16,192 bases of DNA from JAYXXU01 sp037969155 (lineage in GTDB: Bacteria > Pseudomonadota > Gammaproteobacteria > Pseudomonadales > Moraxellaceae). The stretch is from positions 1 to 16,192 of the forward strand of contig JBBKWW010000077.1 in NCBI GenBank assembly GCA_037969155.1. Reading direction: 5' to 3'. The position numbers and the translations under genes were made by a program. Position 1 is the first letter of the stretch. Every line of letters starts with the position of its first letter. The notes beneath the pieces were generated by a model. It was not told where the DNA came from, searched no databases, and saw only the letters and a program-made list of their open reading frames with translations. Positions 1-7,781 of the stretch are shown piece by piece.

Positions 1-350
1 TCCCAATGTGGCCGAAAAGTCTGCCCAGACTGATAGCGATAGAAGCGAAAGCGCTCGTTTAAACCGACTAAATCCCAGCCGTGTAACTGTGCAGGCAACA
101 GATCACGCAGCCGCGCAAACAATTGTTCAGCCAACTGTACATCGTCATAAATCACCCGATCATTATTACGCACCTCAGTGCGTAGCTCGAAGTGATTGCG
201 ACCCAGCGTAATGGTCGCCGCCTCGTAGCCTTTTTGCTCACTCAGGTCGATGAACTGCTGACACTCGGCAGCGGTAAACAACCCATCAAACGTTTCGATG
301 AGCTGATTACTTTTAGTGGGATATCTGGTTTTTTTAGACATTTCAGTCAT
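1..350 (-). CDS. 2OG-Fe(II) oxygenase, N-terminal part (prolyl 4-hydroxylase type)
   Basis: Partial gene running off the left edge; 116 codons are visible. The protein is predicted to be a 2-oxoglutarate and Fe(II)-dependent dioxygenase of the prolyl-4-hydroxylase type, which hydroxylates a substrate not deducible here. Visible signs are the RNNDR segment, the NERFRFYRYQ strand and then GQTFRPHW followed by a codon beginning GA, which fits the H-x-D iron-binding motif. The second iron-binding His and the Arg for 2-oxoglutarate lie outside the window. The first ATG (348-350) has an AGG directly abutting it; a second in-frame ATG at 339-341 has that AGG nine bases upstream and may be the true start. 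It begins 5 to 14 bases after the coaBC stop, so it is probably the distal gene of that transcript. Family call fairly sure, substrate unknown. Confidence 0.75.
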   Translation of the reverse strand, partial: MTEMSKKTRYPTKSNQLIETFDGLFTAAECQQFIDLSEQKGYEAATITLGRNHFELRTEVRNNDRVIYDDVQLAEQLFARLRDLLPAQLHGWDLVGLNERFRFYRYQSGQTFRPHW

Positions 351-355
351 CCTGT

Positions 356-1606
356 TTAATCGTGCTGTTTTTGCCGTTGCGCTTGGGCAATACACTCGAC
401 CAACCGCGCGGCAATCTCAGATTTATCGGCTTTATCCAAGCGCACTGCATCTAAAGCATATTGCTCGGCAAAAAATACTGTCATCGCGTTTTGATCAGCA
501 CCAAAGCCAATATCACTGCGCGATACATCATTGCAGGCGATCATGTCCAGCTTTTTGTTGGCCAGTTTACCCTGTGCATAGGCTTCGGTATTTTGGGTTT
601 CGGCCGCAAAACCGACCACAAACGGCCGCTGGGCATGCGCGGCGATGGTCGCCACCACATCAGGATTTTTGACCAAGCGAATATCAGTAATTTCCCCTGA
701 TTTTTTAATCTTATGATCTTCAATCACTTCTGGTCGATAGTCGGCCACGGCGGCGGTCGCAATAAATACCGTACAGCCCAGTTCAAGCTGTTGCAAGCTG
801 GCGGCCAATAAATCACGCGCTGAGGTGATATTAATCCGCTCTACCCCGTGCGGCGTGGCCAAATGCACTGGGCCTGCCAATAGCGTCACGCGCGCACCCG
901 CATCACGACAGGCTTCTGCCAAGGCAAAGCCCATTTTACCCGTGCTGTGATTGCTCAGATAACGCACGGGATCAAGTGCCTCGCGGGTCGGGCCAGCGCT
1001 AATCACCACCTGCTGCCCAGCGAGGACCTGAGGCAGCGCCAGTGCAGGTCGTGCGGCTGCGGTTTTGGCCTGCAAGAATACCTGCACTGCTTGTACCAAG
1101 TCTTCTGGCTCTGGCATGCGCCCCGCACCGACATCACCACAGGCTTGTTCACCCTCATGTGGCGCAATCACGGTAAAACCATAGTCGCGCAGTGTATCAA
1201 TATTGCGCTGGGTGATTCGGTTCGCCCACATTTGCTGATTCATGGCCGGCGCAACCAACACGGGTGCTACAGTGGCCAAAATCAACGTGGTCAACAGGTC
1301 ATCGGCCATCCCCGCCGCTATTCGTGCCAGACTATCGGCACTGGCAGGCGCGACCAATACCAGATCCGCCCAACGCGCCAACTCGATATGCCCCATGCCC
1401 GCTTCGGCTTCAGGATCCAGCAAGCTGGTATGCACGGCATGCCCTGATAAAGCCTGAAACGTCAGTGGGCTCACGAAAGCTTGTGCACCCGCAGTCATCA
1501 CGACGCGCACCGCAAACCCTGCATCGCGCAGGCGGCGTACTAACATTGCGCTTTTATAGGCAGCGATGCCACCGGTCACACCGAGTACAATATTTTGTGT
1601 CGTCAT
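356..1606 (-). CDS. coaBC: Bifunctional phosphopantothenoylcysteine decarboxylase / phosphopantothenate-cysteine ligase
   Basis: Two consecutive steps of coenzyme A synthesis: CoaB joins 4'-phosphopantothenate to cysteine (CTP-dependent) and CoaC decarboxylates the product using FMN. The 416 residues match the usual bacterial length of about 400. The N-terminal CoaC half starts with VTGGIAAYK (FMN phosphate binding), and has the catalytic His in GHIELARWAD (H73), the PAMN-x-x-MW motif (N123) and the substrate clamp Cys in ACGDVGAGRM (C156). The CoaB half begins near residue 198 with ISAGPTREALDPVR, then SNHSTGKMG, AAVADYRP and the KIKK lysine motif (299-302), followed by KNPD. All key residues appear present. 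The start ATG at 1606 is set by the conserved N-terminus, with a GGA seven bases upstream. It is divergent from radC and followed by the oxygenase gene. Confidence 0.97.
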   Translation of the reverse strand: MTTQNIVLGVTGGIAAYKSAMLVRRLRDAGFAVRVVMTAGAQAFVSPLTFQALSGHAVHTSLLDPEAEAGMGHIELARWADLVLVAPASADSLARIAAGMADDLLTTLILATVAPVLVAPAMNQQMWANRITQRNIDTLRDYGFTVIAPHEGEQACGDVGAGRMPEPEDLVQAVQVFLQAKTAAARPALALPQVLAGQQVVISAGPTREALDPVRYLSNHSTGKMGFALAEACRDAGARVTLLAGPVHLATPHGVERINITSARDLLAASLQQLELGCTVFIATAAVADYRPEVIEDHKIKKSGEITDIRLVKNPDVVATIAAHAQRPFVVGFAAETQNTEAYAQGKLANKKLDMIACNDVSRSDIGFGADQNAMTVFFAEQYALDAVRLDKADKSEIAARLVECIAQAQRQKQHD

Positions 1607-1739
1607 CTGTCGTCCACCGCATCACGAATTCATTGCTGCGCAACCATAGCACCAAACCCGCAACCACCAAAAGTCTATGCTAGGCAATCGTTGGTTTTTG
1701 CGGCAAAATTTGTCATACAAAAACTGAGATCAACACATC
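1607..1739. promoter_or_regulatory. Divergent coaBC/radC promoter region
   Basis: This 133-base gap separates two divergent start codons and must hold promoters for both. On the minus strand a TTGCCG, 18 bases and TAGCAT arrangement is the best candidate for coaBC; a second is TTGGTG, 16 bases and TATGGT closer to the gene. On the plus strand TTGGTT, 17 bases and CATACA is the best I see for radC, and it is weak. The exact boxes are inference; the existence of promoters here follows from the layout. Confidence 0.4.
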
Positions 1740-2417
1740 ATGAGTATTCGATTGTGGCCAGAATCCGAACGTCCACGAGAGCGTCTACTCGATAAAGGTG
1801 CTGCTGTCCTGTCTGATGCCGAACTATTAGCGATTTTTTTACGCACGGGCACGGCGCGGGTATCGGCGGTCGAAATGGCGCGAGATCTGCTTGAGCAGTT
1901 TGATGGCTTAGCGGGCTTGCTGTCAGCACGACCCGAACAGGTGCTGCGCTGTCATGGCATGGGATCGGCCAAATATGCACACCTGATGGCTGCGCTTGAG
2001 CTGGGCAAGCGCTATGTCGAAAGTGAACTGAAAACGGGTGGCCTGCTGAATCAACCTGAAGCGGTTAAACAATATCTGACACAACAACTCAAACCCGAGC
2101 GCCAAGAGGTATTTGCAGTGTTATTTTTGGATAGCCAGCTCAAATTACTGGCCTTTGAAAAGCTATTTTTTGGCTCGATCACCCGCTGCTCAGTGCATAT
2201 CCGCGAAATTCTTAGCCGAGCCTTGGCACATCAAGCGGTGCAATTGATTGTGGCGCACAATCACCCCGACTCGCCTGCGATTGCTTCAGAAGCAGACTTA
2301 CAACTCACCACACAACTGGCACAGGCGTGCCGTCTGCTGGATATACAATTGATTGATCATGTGATTGTCGGCAACACGGGTACGCTGTCTTTGGCGGAGC
2401 AAAATCTGATGGGCTAG
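1740..2417 (+). CDS. radC: RadC family JAB/JAMM-domain protein
   Basis: RadC (UPF0758/YicR) is a conserved protein of uncertain function; the old link to DNA repair is not secure. The 225 residues fit the family. The N-terminal part has RPRERLL and SDAELLAIFLRTG, then a helix-hairpin-helix-like stretch CHGMGSAKY (71-79). The C-terminal JAB/JAMM metallohydrolase fold has the HNHPDSPAIASEAD motif (H173, H175, D186) and an upstream SVHIREIL with E156. The usual form is HNHPSG with PS before the acidic residues and HPRE upstream; here the SG is DS and the Pro in HPRE is Ile, while the metal ligands are kept. No strong Shine-Dalgarno site precedes the ATG, but the N-terminus is typical. It is transcribed alone on the plus strand and converges with the PHP gene. 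Confidence 0.93.
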   Translation: MSIRLWPESERPRERLLDKGAAVLSDAELLAIFLRTGTARVSAVEMARDLLEQFDGLAGLLSARPEQVLRCHGMGSAKYAHLMAALELGKRYVESELKTGGLLNQPEAVKQYLTQQLKPERQEVFAVLFLDSQLKLLAFEKLFFGSITRCSVHIREILSRALAHQAVQLIVAHNHPDSPAIASEADLQLTTQLAQACRLLDIQLIDHVIVGNTGTLSLAEQNLMG

Positions 2418-2607
2418 ACCGTATCTCACCCACCTAAACGGCGGAGACTCCTACAGCTAGACAGCAATGTCCTGCCGAGAAACAGATACTGTGATTCTCT
2501 CTTGCGCAGCAGTACTGCTCATTATTCCAATGCAAACCCACCATTCGGATTGCAAAAACTGCATGCTTGAATCCTATCTTGCGGTGCGCGCACGTTCACC
2601 ACAACCA
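2418..2607. other. Convergent intergenic region, radC / PHP gene
   Basis: No convincing gene. It holds two perfect palindromes, AGCAGTACTGCT (2509-2520) and GTGCGCGCAC (2584-2593), neither followed by a T-run, so neither looks like a standard intrinsic terminator. No other terminator is evident for the two genes converging here. Confidence 0.4.
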
Positions 2608-3456
2608 CTACAGGTGCTGCCACACCCCGACCTGTCCTGCTTTAATCAGCGGTACATTGCCCAGCTTAATCCACGGCATACTGTCACCATGAAAATCACT
2701 CGACGTTGACACCAGCAAGTCATACTGAGTCACCAACCGATCAATCATCGCGCGTGTCGCAGGCGGTGCTTGATACGCGGGTAACTCTAGCGCTCGGCCG
2801 CCACAGGCGACAAAATCCGCGACCAGCCGTTTTAACACGTTGGCAGATAGACCATAACGGGTCGGATGCGCCAGCACCGACTGCCCACCACAGGTATGAA
2901 TCAACTGCACCGCTTCGGCAAGGCTCATCCATTCGAGAGGCACATGCGCGGCACGCTTATCACCCAACCAACGATCAAAGGCCTGCTGATGCCGCTGCAC
3001 CAAGCCTTGCTGCAACAACCACTCGGCGATATGCGCCCGCGTCACTCGCTCGGCCTGCCCATCCGCCATTGCCAGCACCTCTGGCCACGCATCACGCTGG
3101 ATATACGGCTGTAACCGCTGACAAATCAACTGGCCACGCGCCGCCCGTACTTGCTGCTGCTGCTGTAATGCAGCTTGTAATTGCGGCAGGTCGGTCATGC
3201 CTAACCCAACAATATGAATCGAAATCGGCTTGCTGGCGGCAGGTTTCGTCCACTGTGCAGACAGCTCAATGCCATTGATTAAATCAATACCTAGCAACTC
3301 AGCCGCTTGGCGTGCTTCAGCCAACCCATCGATGCTATCGTGGTCAGTCAGTGCTACTCGATCAATATTGGCCGCCGCTGCGGCCTGCATCAGCGCAGTT
3401 GGTGACAGACTTCCATCAGAAAAACGGCTGTGCATGTGTAAATCGACGCGCTGCAT
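2608..3456 (-). CDS. rnm: PHP-domain phosphoesterase, Rnm/YciV (RNase AM) type
   Basis: A PHP (polymerase and histidinol phosphatase) superfamily hydrolase. Its E. coli relative Rnm (YciV/TrpH) is a 5'-to-3' exoribonuclease that matures rRNA 5' ends and also acts on 3',5'-nucleotide bisphosphates. The 282 residues compare with 293 in E. coli. Metal-ligand motifs in order are DLHMHS (H7, H9) with D14, ALTDHDS (D38, H39), GIELS (E64), HIVGLG (H81), a VLAHPTRYG His and the C-terminal SSDFHGD. All appear intact. The gene faces away from yciB across only 41 bases. In E. coli yciV, yciB and yciI also lie close to one another, which supports the orthology. A PHP phosphatase with other substrates cannot be excluded. 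Confidence 0.85.
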   Translation of the reverse strand: MQRVDLHMHSRFSDGSLSPTALMQAAAAANIDRVALTDHDSIDGLAEARQAAELLGIDLINGIELSAQWTKPAASKPISIHIVGLGMTDLPQLQAALQQQQQVRAARGQLICQRLQPYIQRDAWPEVLAMADGQAERVTRAHIAEWLLQQGLVQRHQQAFDRWLGDKRAAHVPLEWMSLAEAVQLIHTCGGQSVLAHPTRYGLSANVLKRLVADFVACGGRALELPAYQAPPATRAMIDRLVTQYDLLVSTSSDFHGDSMPWIKLGNVPLIKAGQVGVWQHL

Positions 3457-3497
3457 CCTCTATACTTTCGCCTTTGCAATTGAGCCGACAGGTTAGC
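3437..3497 (+). promoter_or_regulatory. Candidate promoter of the yciB-yciI-mnmC operon
   Basis: TATACT at 3461-3466 matches the sigma-70 -10 consensus in five of six positions. The best -35 at an 18-base spacing is a poor TGTAAA (3437-3442). A start about 7 bases past the -10 gives a leader of roughly 25 bases to the ATG at 3498, with AGG six bases before that ATG. On the opposite strand a TATAGA hexamer sits in nearly the same place, just upstream of the PHP start codon. Confidence 0.5.
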
Positions 3498-4046
3498 ATG
3501 AAAGCGTTTTTGGATTTTATTCCGCTATTGTTATTCTTCTATCTGTTTAAAACCCAAGATGTGTTTGTGGCCACCCAAGGGTTGCTGCTCTCTATGACGC
3601 TGGTTTACGCCCTGCATTTTATTTTGCAAAAAGGCAAACTGGAAAAAGCCCAGTGGATCACCTTGTTTCTCACGGTGGGTTTTGGTGCGCTGACCTTACT
3701 GCTGCACGACGACATTTATATTCGCTGGAAATCAACAGTGATTAACTGGCTGTTTGGCTGTATTTTCATCGTGGGCAATTATATTAATTTTAGCAAAGGT
3801 GAGCCAAAAGCCCTGACCGAACGCATGCTCGGCTCAGTCTTTGAGATGAGTCATGCACAGTGGAAAAAACTGGCTTGGGTCTGGGCCGCTTATTTCTTCA
3901 TCATTGGTGGGGTGCATTTGTGGTTCGCGTTTGTTTGGCCAGAGTATTGGATTGACTTTAAAGTATTTGGCTCAATGGCGATCACCATTGCGTTCTTCGT
4001 CGCAAACTTTGTGTTGCTGCGCGCCTTTATGAAAAAACAACCCTGA
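3498..4046 (+). CDS. yciB: Inner membrane protein YciB (septation protein A family)
   Basis: YciB/IspA-type integral membrane protein implicated in cell envelope synthesis and septation; its molecular function is not settled. The 182 residues match the usual 179 or so. Family features seen are MKAFLDFIPLLLFFYLFK at the start, a KWKST-like RWKSTVINWLFG stretch, LTERMLG, and FKVFGSMAITIAF near the end; about five hydrophobic segments suggest a polytopic protein. The reading frame stays open upstream to 3312, but the ATG at 3498 is chosen because it begins exactly at the conserved N-terminus and has AGG six bases before it. It is the first gene of a plus-strand run, with yciI 28 bases downstream. 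Confidence 0.92.
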   Translation: MKAFLDFIPLLLFFYLFKTQDVFVATQGLLLSMTLVYALHFILQKGKLEKAQWITLFLTVGFGALTLLLHDDIYIRWKSTVINWLFGCIFIVGNYINFSKGEPKALTERMLGSVFEMSHAQWKKLAWVWAAYFFIIGGVHLWFAFVWPEYWIDFKVFGSMAITIAFFVANFVLLRAFMKKQP

Positions 4047-4074
4047 CACAATCACTTCAGCTGGAGCCTGTGCG

Positions 4075-4371
4075 ATGCCGTTATTCTCGATTGTCTGTAC
4101 CGATGCGCCCAACAGCCTTGAGCAGCGTCTAGCTGTGCGCCCACAACACCTTGCCCGTCTGCAAGCATTACACGCCGAAGGTCGGCTGGTGCTGGCGGGT
4201 CCAAACCCCGTCGATCATGACGATCCAAGCCAAGGTTTTAGCGGAAGCTTGCTGGTATTGGACTTTGCTGACCGCGCCAGTTTAGAGCAATGGCTGGCGG
4301 CAGAACCCTATGCGATAGCAGGGGTTTACGCTACCATGCAGGTCAGTCCCTTCCGCCAAGTACTGCCTTAA
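4075..4371 (+). CDS. yciI: YciI family protein
   Basis: Small ferredoxin-like-fold protein of 98 residues; YciI homologues are dimers suspected to have enzymatic or binding roles, with no firm activity known. The conserved His of the family is in RPQHLARL (H24), followed by AGPNP and the C-terminal EPYAIAGVY motif that corresponds to the usual DPY-x-x-AG. GGAG lies about nine bases before the ATG. The short gap from yciB and the same orientation indicate one transcript; yciB and yciI are also neighbours in many other proteobacteria. Confidence 0.9.
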   Translation: MPLFSIVCTDAPNSLEQRLAVRPQHLARLQALHAEGRLVLAGPNPVDHDDPSQGFSGSLLVLDFADRASLEQWLAAEPYAIAGVYATMQVSPFRQVLP

Positions 4372-4392
4372 TTCGGCGCTCATCTTTGCCGC

Positions 4393-4842
4393 GTGTCTAT
4401 GCTGAGTTTGTGGTTTATGCCTACTTTTTTGCCAGTCGCTGTCTCGTCTCGTCTGCTCAGCACATCGCTGCTGGCGCTCAGCATCACGCTGCTTGCACCT
4501 GCATATGCTGTGCTGCCAACGAACACCCCCAGCCCCCCCGCTGTTGCGCCCAGTAATCGACCAATGACCGCACAGCAATATATTCAGCAGCAGCATGAAT
4601 TACGGCAAGACATCAAAACAATGCAGCTACAAGTCGATCAAATCAGCGAAGCACACCAAGTTGCCATCGCACAAAACCAAGCACTACAAATGGCCAACGA
4701 CAACCTCTCGGTTCAAGTCAAAGTCCTGCAATCTGAGCAAAGCGCGCAGATGTTTTTGTATGGTGCAGCCACGATCAGCATCGGCGGCGTGATGGGTTTG
4801 GTGTTGGGTAGCATCATGGCTCGTCGGCAGCGGCGCTGGTAG
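4393..4842 (+). CDS. Exported coiled-coil protein with C-terminal membrane anchor (YgiM tail-like)
   Basis: Not a firmly recognised gene. The 149-residue protein starts with a hydrophobic signal segment ending APAYA (likely cleavage after about residue 39), then a Pro-rich linker, a Gln-rich coiled-coil of about 55 residues (QYIQQQHELRQDI onward), and a C-terminal membrane helix ending in the basic tail MARRQRRW. Coiled coil, single helix and basic end resemble the C-terminal half of YgiM-type SH3-domain proteins, but no SH3 domain is present. Predicted topology is a periplasmic coiled coil held by the C-terminal helix. Possible starts are GTG 4393, ATG 4399 and ATG 4417; none has a clear Shine-Dalgarno site. 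It sits 21 bases after yciI and 8 before mnmC, so it is co-transcribed with both. Confidence 0.75.
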   Translation: MSMLSLWFMPTFLPVAVSSRLLSTSLLALSITLLAPAYAVLPTNTPSPPAVAPSNRPMTAQQYIQQQHELRQDIKTMQLQVDQISEAHQVAIAQNQALQMANDNLSVQVKVLQSEQSAQMFLYGAATISIGGVMGLVLGSIMARRQRRW

Positions 4843-4850
4843 ATCACCCC

Positions 4851-6746
4851 ATGCAACTACCGATCCAAACCGCCGAGATTGACTGGCAGACCAGCGCACT
4901 GGGCGAGATTCCAGTCTCGCGCCAATTTGGCGATGTGTATTTTTCGCGCAACAATGGTCTGGCTGAGAGCCGGCATGTGTTCTTAAATGGCAATGACCTG
5001 CCGAGGCGTTTAGCGCAATTGGGCTCGCATGATTATTTTGTGGTCGGTGAAACTGGCTTCGGGACTGGATTAAACGTTCTCGCGCTATGGCAACTGTGGC
5101 GACAGGTTCGACCCCACAATCACAGCCGTCTGCATGTGATGACGGTCGAAAAATTCCCGCTATGCCTTGCTGATCTGCGCCGTGCCTTGGCGAACTGGCC
5201 AGAGCTGGCAGATCTATCCGCTCAATTACTCGCACAATATCCACCGCCATTATCAGGGGTACATCGGTTGATTTTTGCCGAAGAACGCCTTTCGCTGGAT
5301 ATTTGGCTTGGGGATGCGGCGGATTGCTTACCCAAAATCCAGAGCCAGTGTCCGGTACAGGCATGGTTTTTGGATGGTTTCGCACCCGCCTGTAATCCTG
5401 AATTATGGCAAACACATATCCTCGATCAGATTGTGCGGCTATCGGCGGTCGGCACAACTTTTGCCTCGTTTAGCGTGGCCAATGTGGTCAGACACGGCTT
5501 GCAGGCGCATGGTATTTGTGTGACTAGACCCAAAGGCTTTGGCTATCGCCGTGAAATGCTCAAAGCTAACTGGCCAGCACCTGACCCGCAAGCAACACCA
5601 GAAGCAGCGGCAACGCCCGCTATGTATCAACAACGCATTGCGCGCATCGATCCACAGCAACCAATTGCGGTCATCGGGGCAGGCATTGCGGGGTTATCCT
5701 GTGCCTATGCACTGGCACAACGTGGCTATACAGTCTGTTTATTGGATCAAACTGCACCCTTGGCTGGCGCATCAGGTAATCCACGCGCACTGCTGATGCC
5801 CAAACTGACGCCACTGACCCACGTCAGTGAGCATCTGCACACGCTGGGGTGGCTCTCGACTTTGCGCTGGTGGTCGGTGTGGCAACACGATGCGCCCGTG
5901 CTTGAACCGACTGGCGGCCTAAGCCTGAACACGAATAAACAGCGCGTCGATTTTGCCAAACTCGCCAACTACCCTACGGCATTGGTACAGCCACAAAGTG
6001 CCGCTCAAGCCAGTCACACCAGCCAGAGCGCACTGACTACGGATGCGTTATGGCTACCGCAAGCCGCGCTACTCAATCCTGCTGAATTGGCCAAAACTGT
6101 GCTGGCTCATCCGCTCATCAGCAGCCAAGCCGCTGAGATTGTGCGCTTACAGGCGCACCAAGCGGGCTGGCAGTTGCACACCCCTGATGACTGCCTTGAG
6201 ATAACATTTTCACAGGTCGTGGTCTGTACTGCTTTGGCCAGCCGGCTGCTGTGCCAGAACTTACCGCCACTGAATCCGATTCGTGGGCAGTTGTCGTGGT
6301 GTGCGGCGCCAGATGGCAGTCCGCGTGTGCCGTTATCTTATGGCGGTTATTGCGCTGCACTATCACAACATGGTCAGCAACAATTGCTATTCGGTGCCTC
6401 GTTTATTCGGCAAGATGATCAGAGCGATCTGCGTGATGCAGATCATCAGCATAATGCCCAACTCCTCGCTGAGGTGCTGCCTGATCTGGCAGCGGCACTG
6501 CCAGCACAACACACTTGGCAAGGTCGTGCCTCGATCCGTGCCCAAATGCGTGACTATCTGCCACTGGTAGGAGCAGTGCCAGAGATGCAGGGAGTCTGGA
6601 CATTGGCTGGACTCGGCGCCAAAGGCTTTGCATTTGCCCCACTGTGTGCGGAACTACTAGCGGCGCAGCTGCTCGATGAAGTCTGGCCAGTATCCGCGAC
6701 GCTGGGGCATAAACTGCGCGCCAGCCGGATGTCAGATAAACCCTAA
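4851..6746 (+). CDS. mnmC: Bifunctional tRNA 5-methylaminomethyl-2-thiouridine synthesis protein MnmC
   Basis: Carries out the last two steps at the wobble uridine of certain tRNAs: the FAD domain removes the carboxymethyl group (cmnm5 to nm5) and the methyltransferase domain adds a methyl from SAM (nm5 to mnm5). The 631 residues compare with about 668 in E. coli. The N-terminal methyltransferase shows VGETGFGTGLNVLALW (residues 65-80, SAM binding) and FLDGFAPACNPELW near residue 172. The C-terminal oxidase begins with the dinucleotide-binding VIGAGIAGLS (about 274-283), then GASGNPRALLMPKLT and a late GLGAKGFAFAPL. Both halves look complete. It is the distal gene of the yciB operon, starting 8 bases after the preceding stop. 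Its stop overlaps that of the converging gene. Confidence 0.97.
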   Translation: MQLPIQTAEIDWQTSALGEIPVSRQFGDVYFSRNNGLAESRHVFLNGNDLPRRLAQLGSHDYFVVGETGFGTGLNVLALWQLWRQVRPHNHSRLHVMTVEKFPLCLADLRRALANWPELADLSAQLLAQYPPPLSGVHRLIFAEERLSLDIWLGDAADCLPKIQSQCPVQAWFLDGFAPACNPELWQTHILDQIVRLSAVGTTFASFSVANVVRHGLQAHGICVTRPKGFGYRREMLKANWPAPDPQATPEAAATPAMYQQRIARIDPQQPIAVIGAGIAGLSCAYALAQRGYTVCLLDQTAPLAGASGNPRALLMPKLTPLTHVSEHLHTLGWLSTLRWWSVWQHDAPVLEPTGGLSLNTNKQRVDFAKLANYPTALVQPQSAAQASHTSQSALTTDALWLPQAALLNPAELAKTVLAHPLISSQAAEIVRLQAHQAGWQLHTPDDCLEITFSQVVVCTALASRLLCQNLPPLNPIRGQLSWCAAPDGSPRVPLSYGGYCAALSQHGQQQLLFGASFIRQDDQSDLRDADHQHNAQLLAEVLPDLAAALPAQHTWQGRASIRAQMRDYLPLVGAVPEMQGVWTLAGLGAKGFAFAPLCAELLAAQLLDEVWPVSATLGHKLRASRMSDKP

Positions 6747-7747
6747 GAACTTGGAAAGTGTTTTAAGCGTAACGCGCTGAGGCGCTGCTCATATTGCTGC
6801 TGCCATGCACTGGCAGATAAGCGACTTTGACTGGCGGCCATTTCTTGCTTTAGCAGGGCTAATTCAACCTGATATTGATCGACTTGGGTTTTCTGGGTCG
6901 CCACTTGCTGGTCACGCTGTGCCATCTGCGCCACAACGGCTGGGCTAAAATATTGCTGACGTAATTGTTCGGTGACTTGTGCCTTTGCCGTTGGGTCAGT
7001 GACGCCGACCAGCAAAAGCTGTAATGATTTCTCGTAATCGCCTGCCGCACCTTCCGCTTGGCGCACTGCCTCACCATAACGTCCAAGTGTCTGCTGCTGT
7101 AGTTGTTTGAGTGCAGCCAGGCGTTGCTCAGTGGATAAGCTGGCGGCACGGGCTTTAAGGTCGGCAAACTGAAACTGATATTCCGCAAACACCTTTTCTT
7201 GTCCGAAGGCCAGTAACGCGCCCTCTTGCCCGAGCATCTGCTCACGCAACTGCCAAATCTGTGCATAACGCTGGCGCGGATCTGTCGCTGTCGACATCAC
7301 CACCGACTGCATGGCTTTTTCATAGGCAGGTAGGCTATTCATCAGACGCAGCATTTGATTGGCAAACACTTGATCGGCATGACTCGCCAAAGCGGATCGT
7401 AATAGTGCATCACAGTTTGCCCCCTGACACTGGGCAGCCCATGCCTGTAAAAACGTCTCCAGATTGCCAGACTGTTTTTTAAAATCAGTTAAATGTTGCT
7501 GTAGCCACTGCTGAAGATCCTGCTGTCGCACTTGCACCTCCTCACCTGGCGAGTGGCCGACTACCGCAGCCGCTGCTGGTGCAAGCAAATCAGGCTGTGC
7601 AGCAGATACCGCTGCAACGCCTGTCCCCTCTGCTGGGCTCAACCCTGCTTGTGCAGGCTTAAGCCACTGGGTCGCACCGACTCCTAGCCCGATGACCGCT
7701 GCACAAGCAACAATCATCATTGCCATCATCTTAATGATTGATTTCAT
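6743..7747 (-). CDS. Membrane-anchored lipase-foldase-like (Lif/LifO) chaperone
   Basis: The 334-residue protein has a single N-terminal membrane helix (about 8-28), an Ala/Pro-rich linker (about 30-68) and a long, Gln-rich helical body. This is the layout of Lif, the periplasmic steric foldase that folds lipases before type II secretion. Several body segments resemble Lif: LREQMLGQEGALLAFGQE (168-183), LSTEQRLAALKQLQQQT (204-220), LRQQYFSPAVVAQMAQRD (262-279) and the C-terminal RLSALRLKHF. The characteristic N-terminal RxxFDYxLSAxGE motif is not recognisable; the equivalent place reads VRQQDLQQWLQQHL. A pair of cysteines (C107, C112) may form a disulfide. The gene follows the sphingomyelinase gene by 34 bases with no terminator between, as lif follows lipA, so the enzyme upstream is the likely client. 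Layout and similarity are seen; the client is inferred. Confidence 0.65.
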   Translation of the reverse strand: MKSIIKMMAMMIVACAAVIGLGVGATQWLKPAQAGLSPAEGTGVAAVSAAQPDLLAPAAAAVVGHSPGEEVQVRQQDLQQWLQQHLTDFKKQSGNLETFLQAWAAQCQGANCDALLRSALASHADQVFANQMLRLMNSLPAYEKAMQSVVMSTATDPRQRYAQIWQLREQMLGQEGALLAFGQEKVFAEYQFQFADLKARAASLSTEQRLAALKQLQQQTLGRYGEAVRQAEGAAGDYEKSLQLLLVGVTDPTAKAQVTEQLRQQYFSPAVVAQMAQRDQQVATQKTQVDQYQVELALLKQEMAASQSRLSASAWQQQYEQRLSALRLKHFPSS

Positions 7748-7781
7748 GATCGCTGCTCACTCTGTCGGTAAAAGGGATGCT

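Noticed and set aside
2509..2520. Palindrome AGCAGTACTGCT as a terminator
   Set aside because: It leaves no loop and no T-run follows on either strand.
2467..2709. Plus-strand frame of 80 codons in the radC/PHP gap
   Set aside because: It runs into the 3' end of the PHP gene on the other strand, has no ribosome binding site, no recognisable domain and no protein-like composition.
3312..3497. Upstream extension of the yciB frame
   Set aside because: It overlaps the PHP gene on the opposite strand, and the YciB N-terminus begins exactly at the ATG at 3498.
4684..5457. Long minus-strand frame of 257 codons opposite mnmC
   Set aside because: It is a shadow of mnmC and the preceding gene; the sequence is rich in Arg, His and Pro with no family features.
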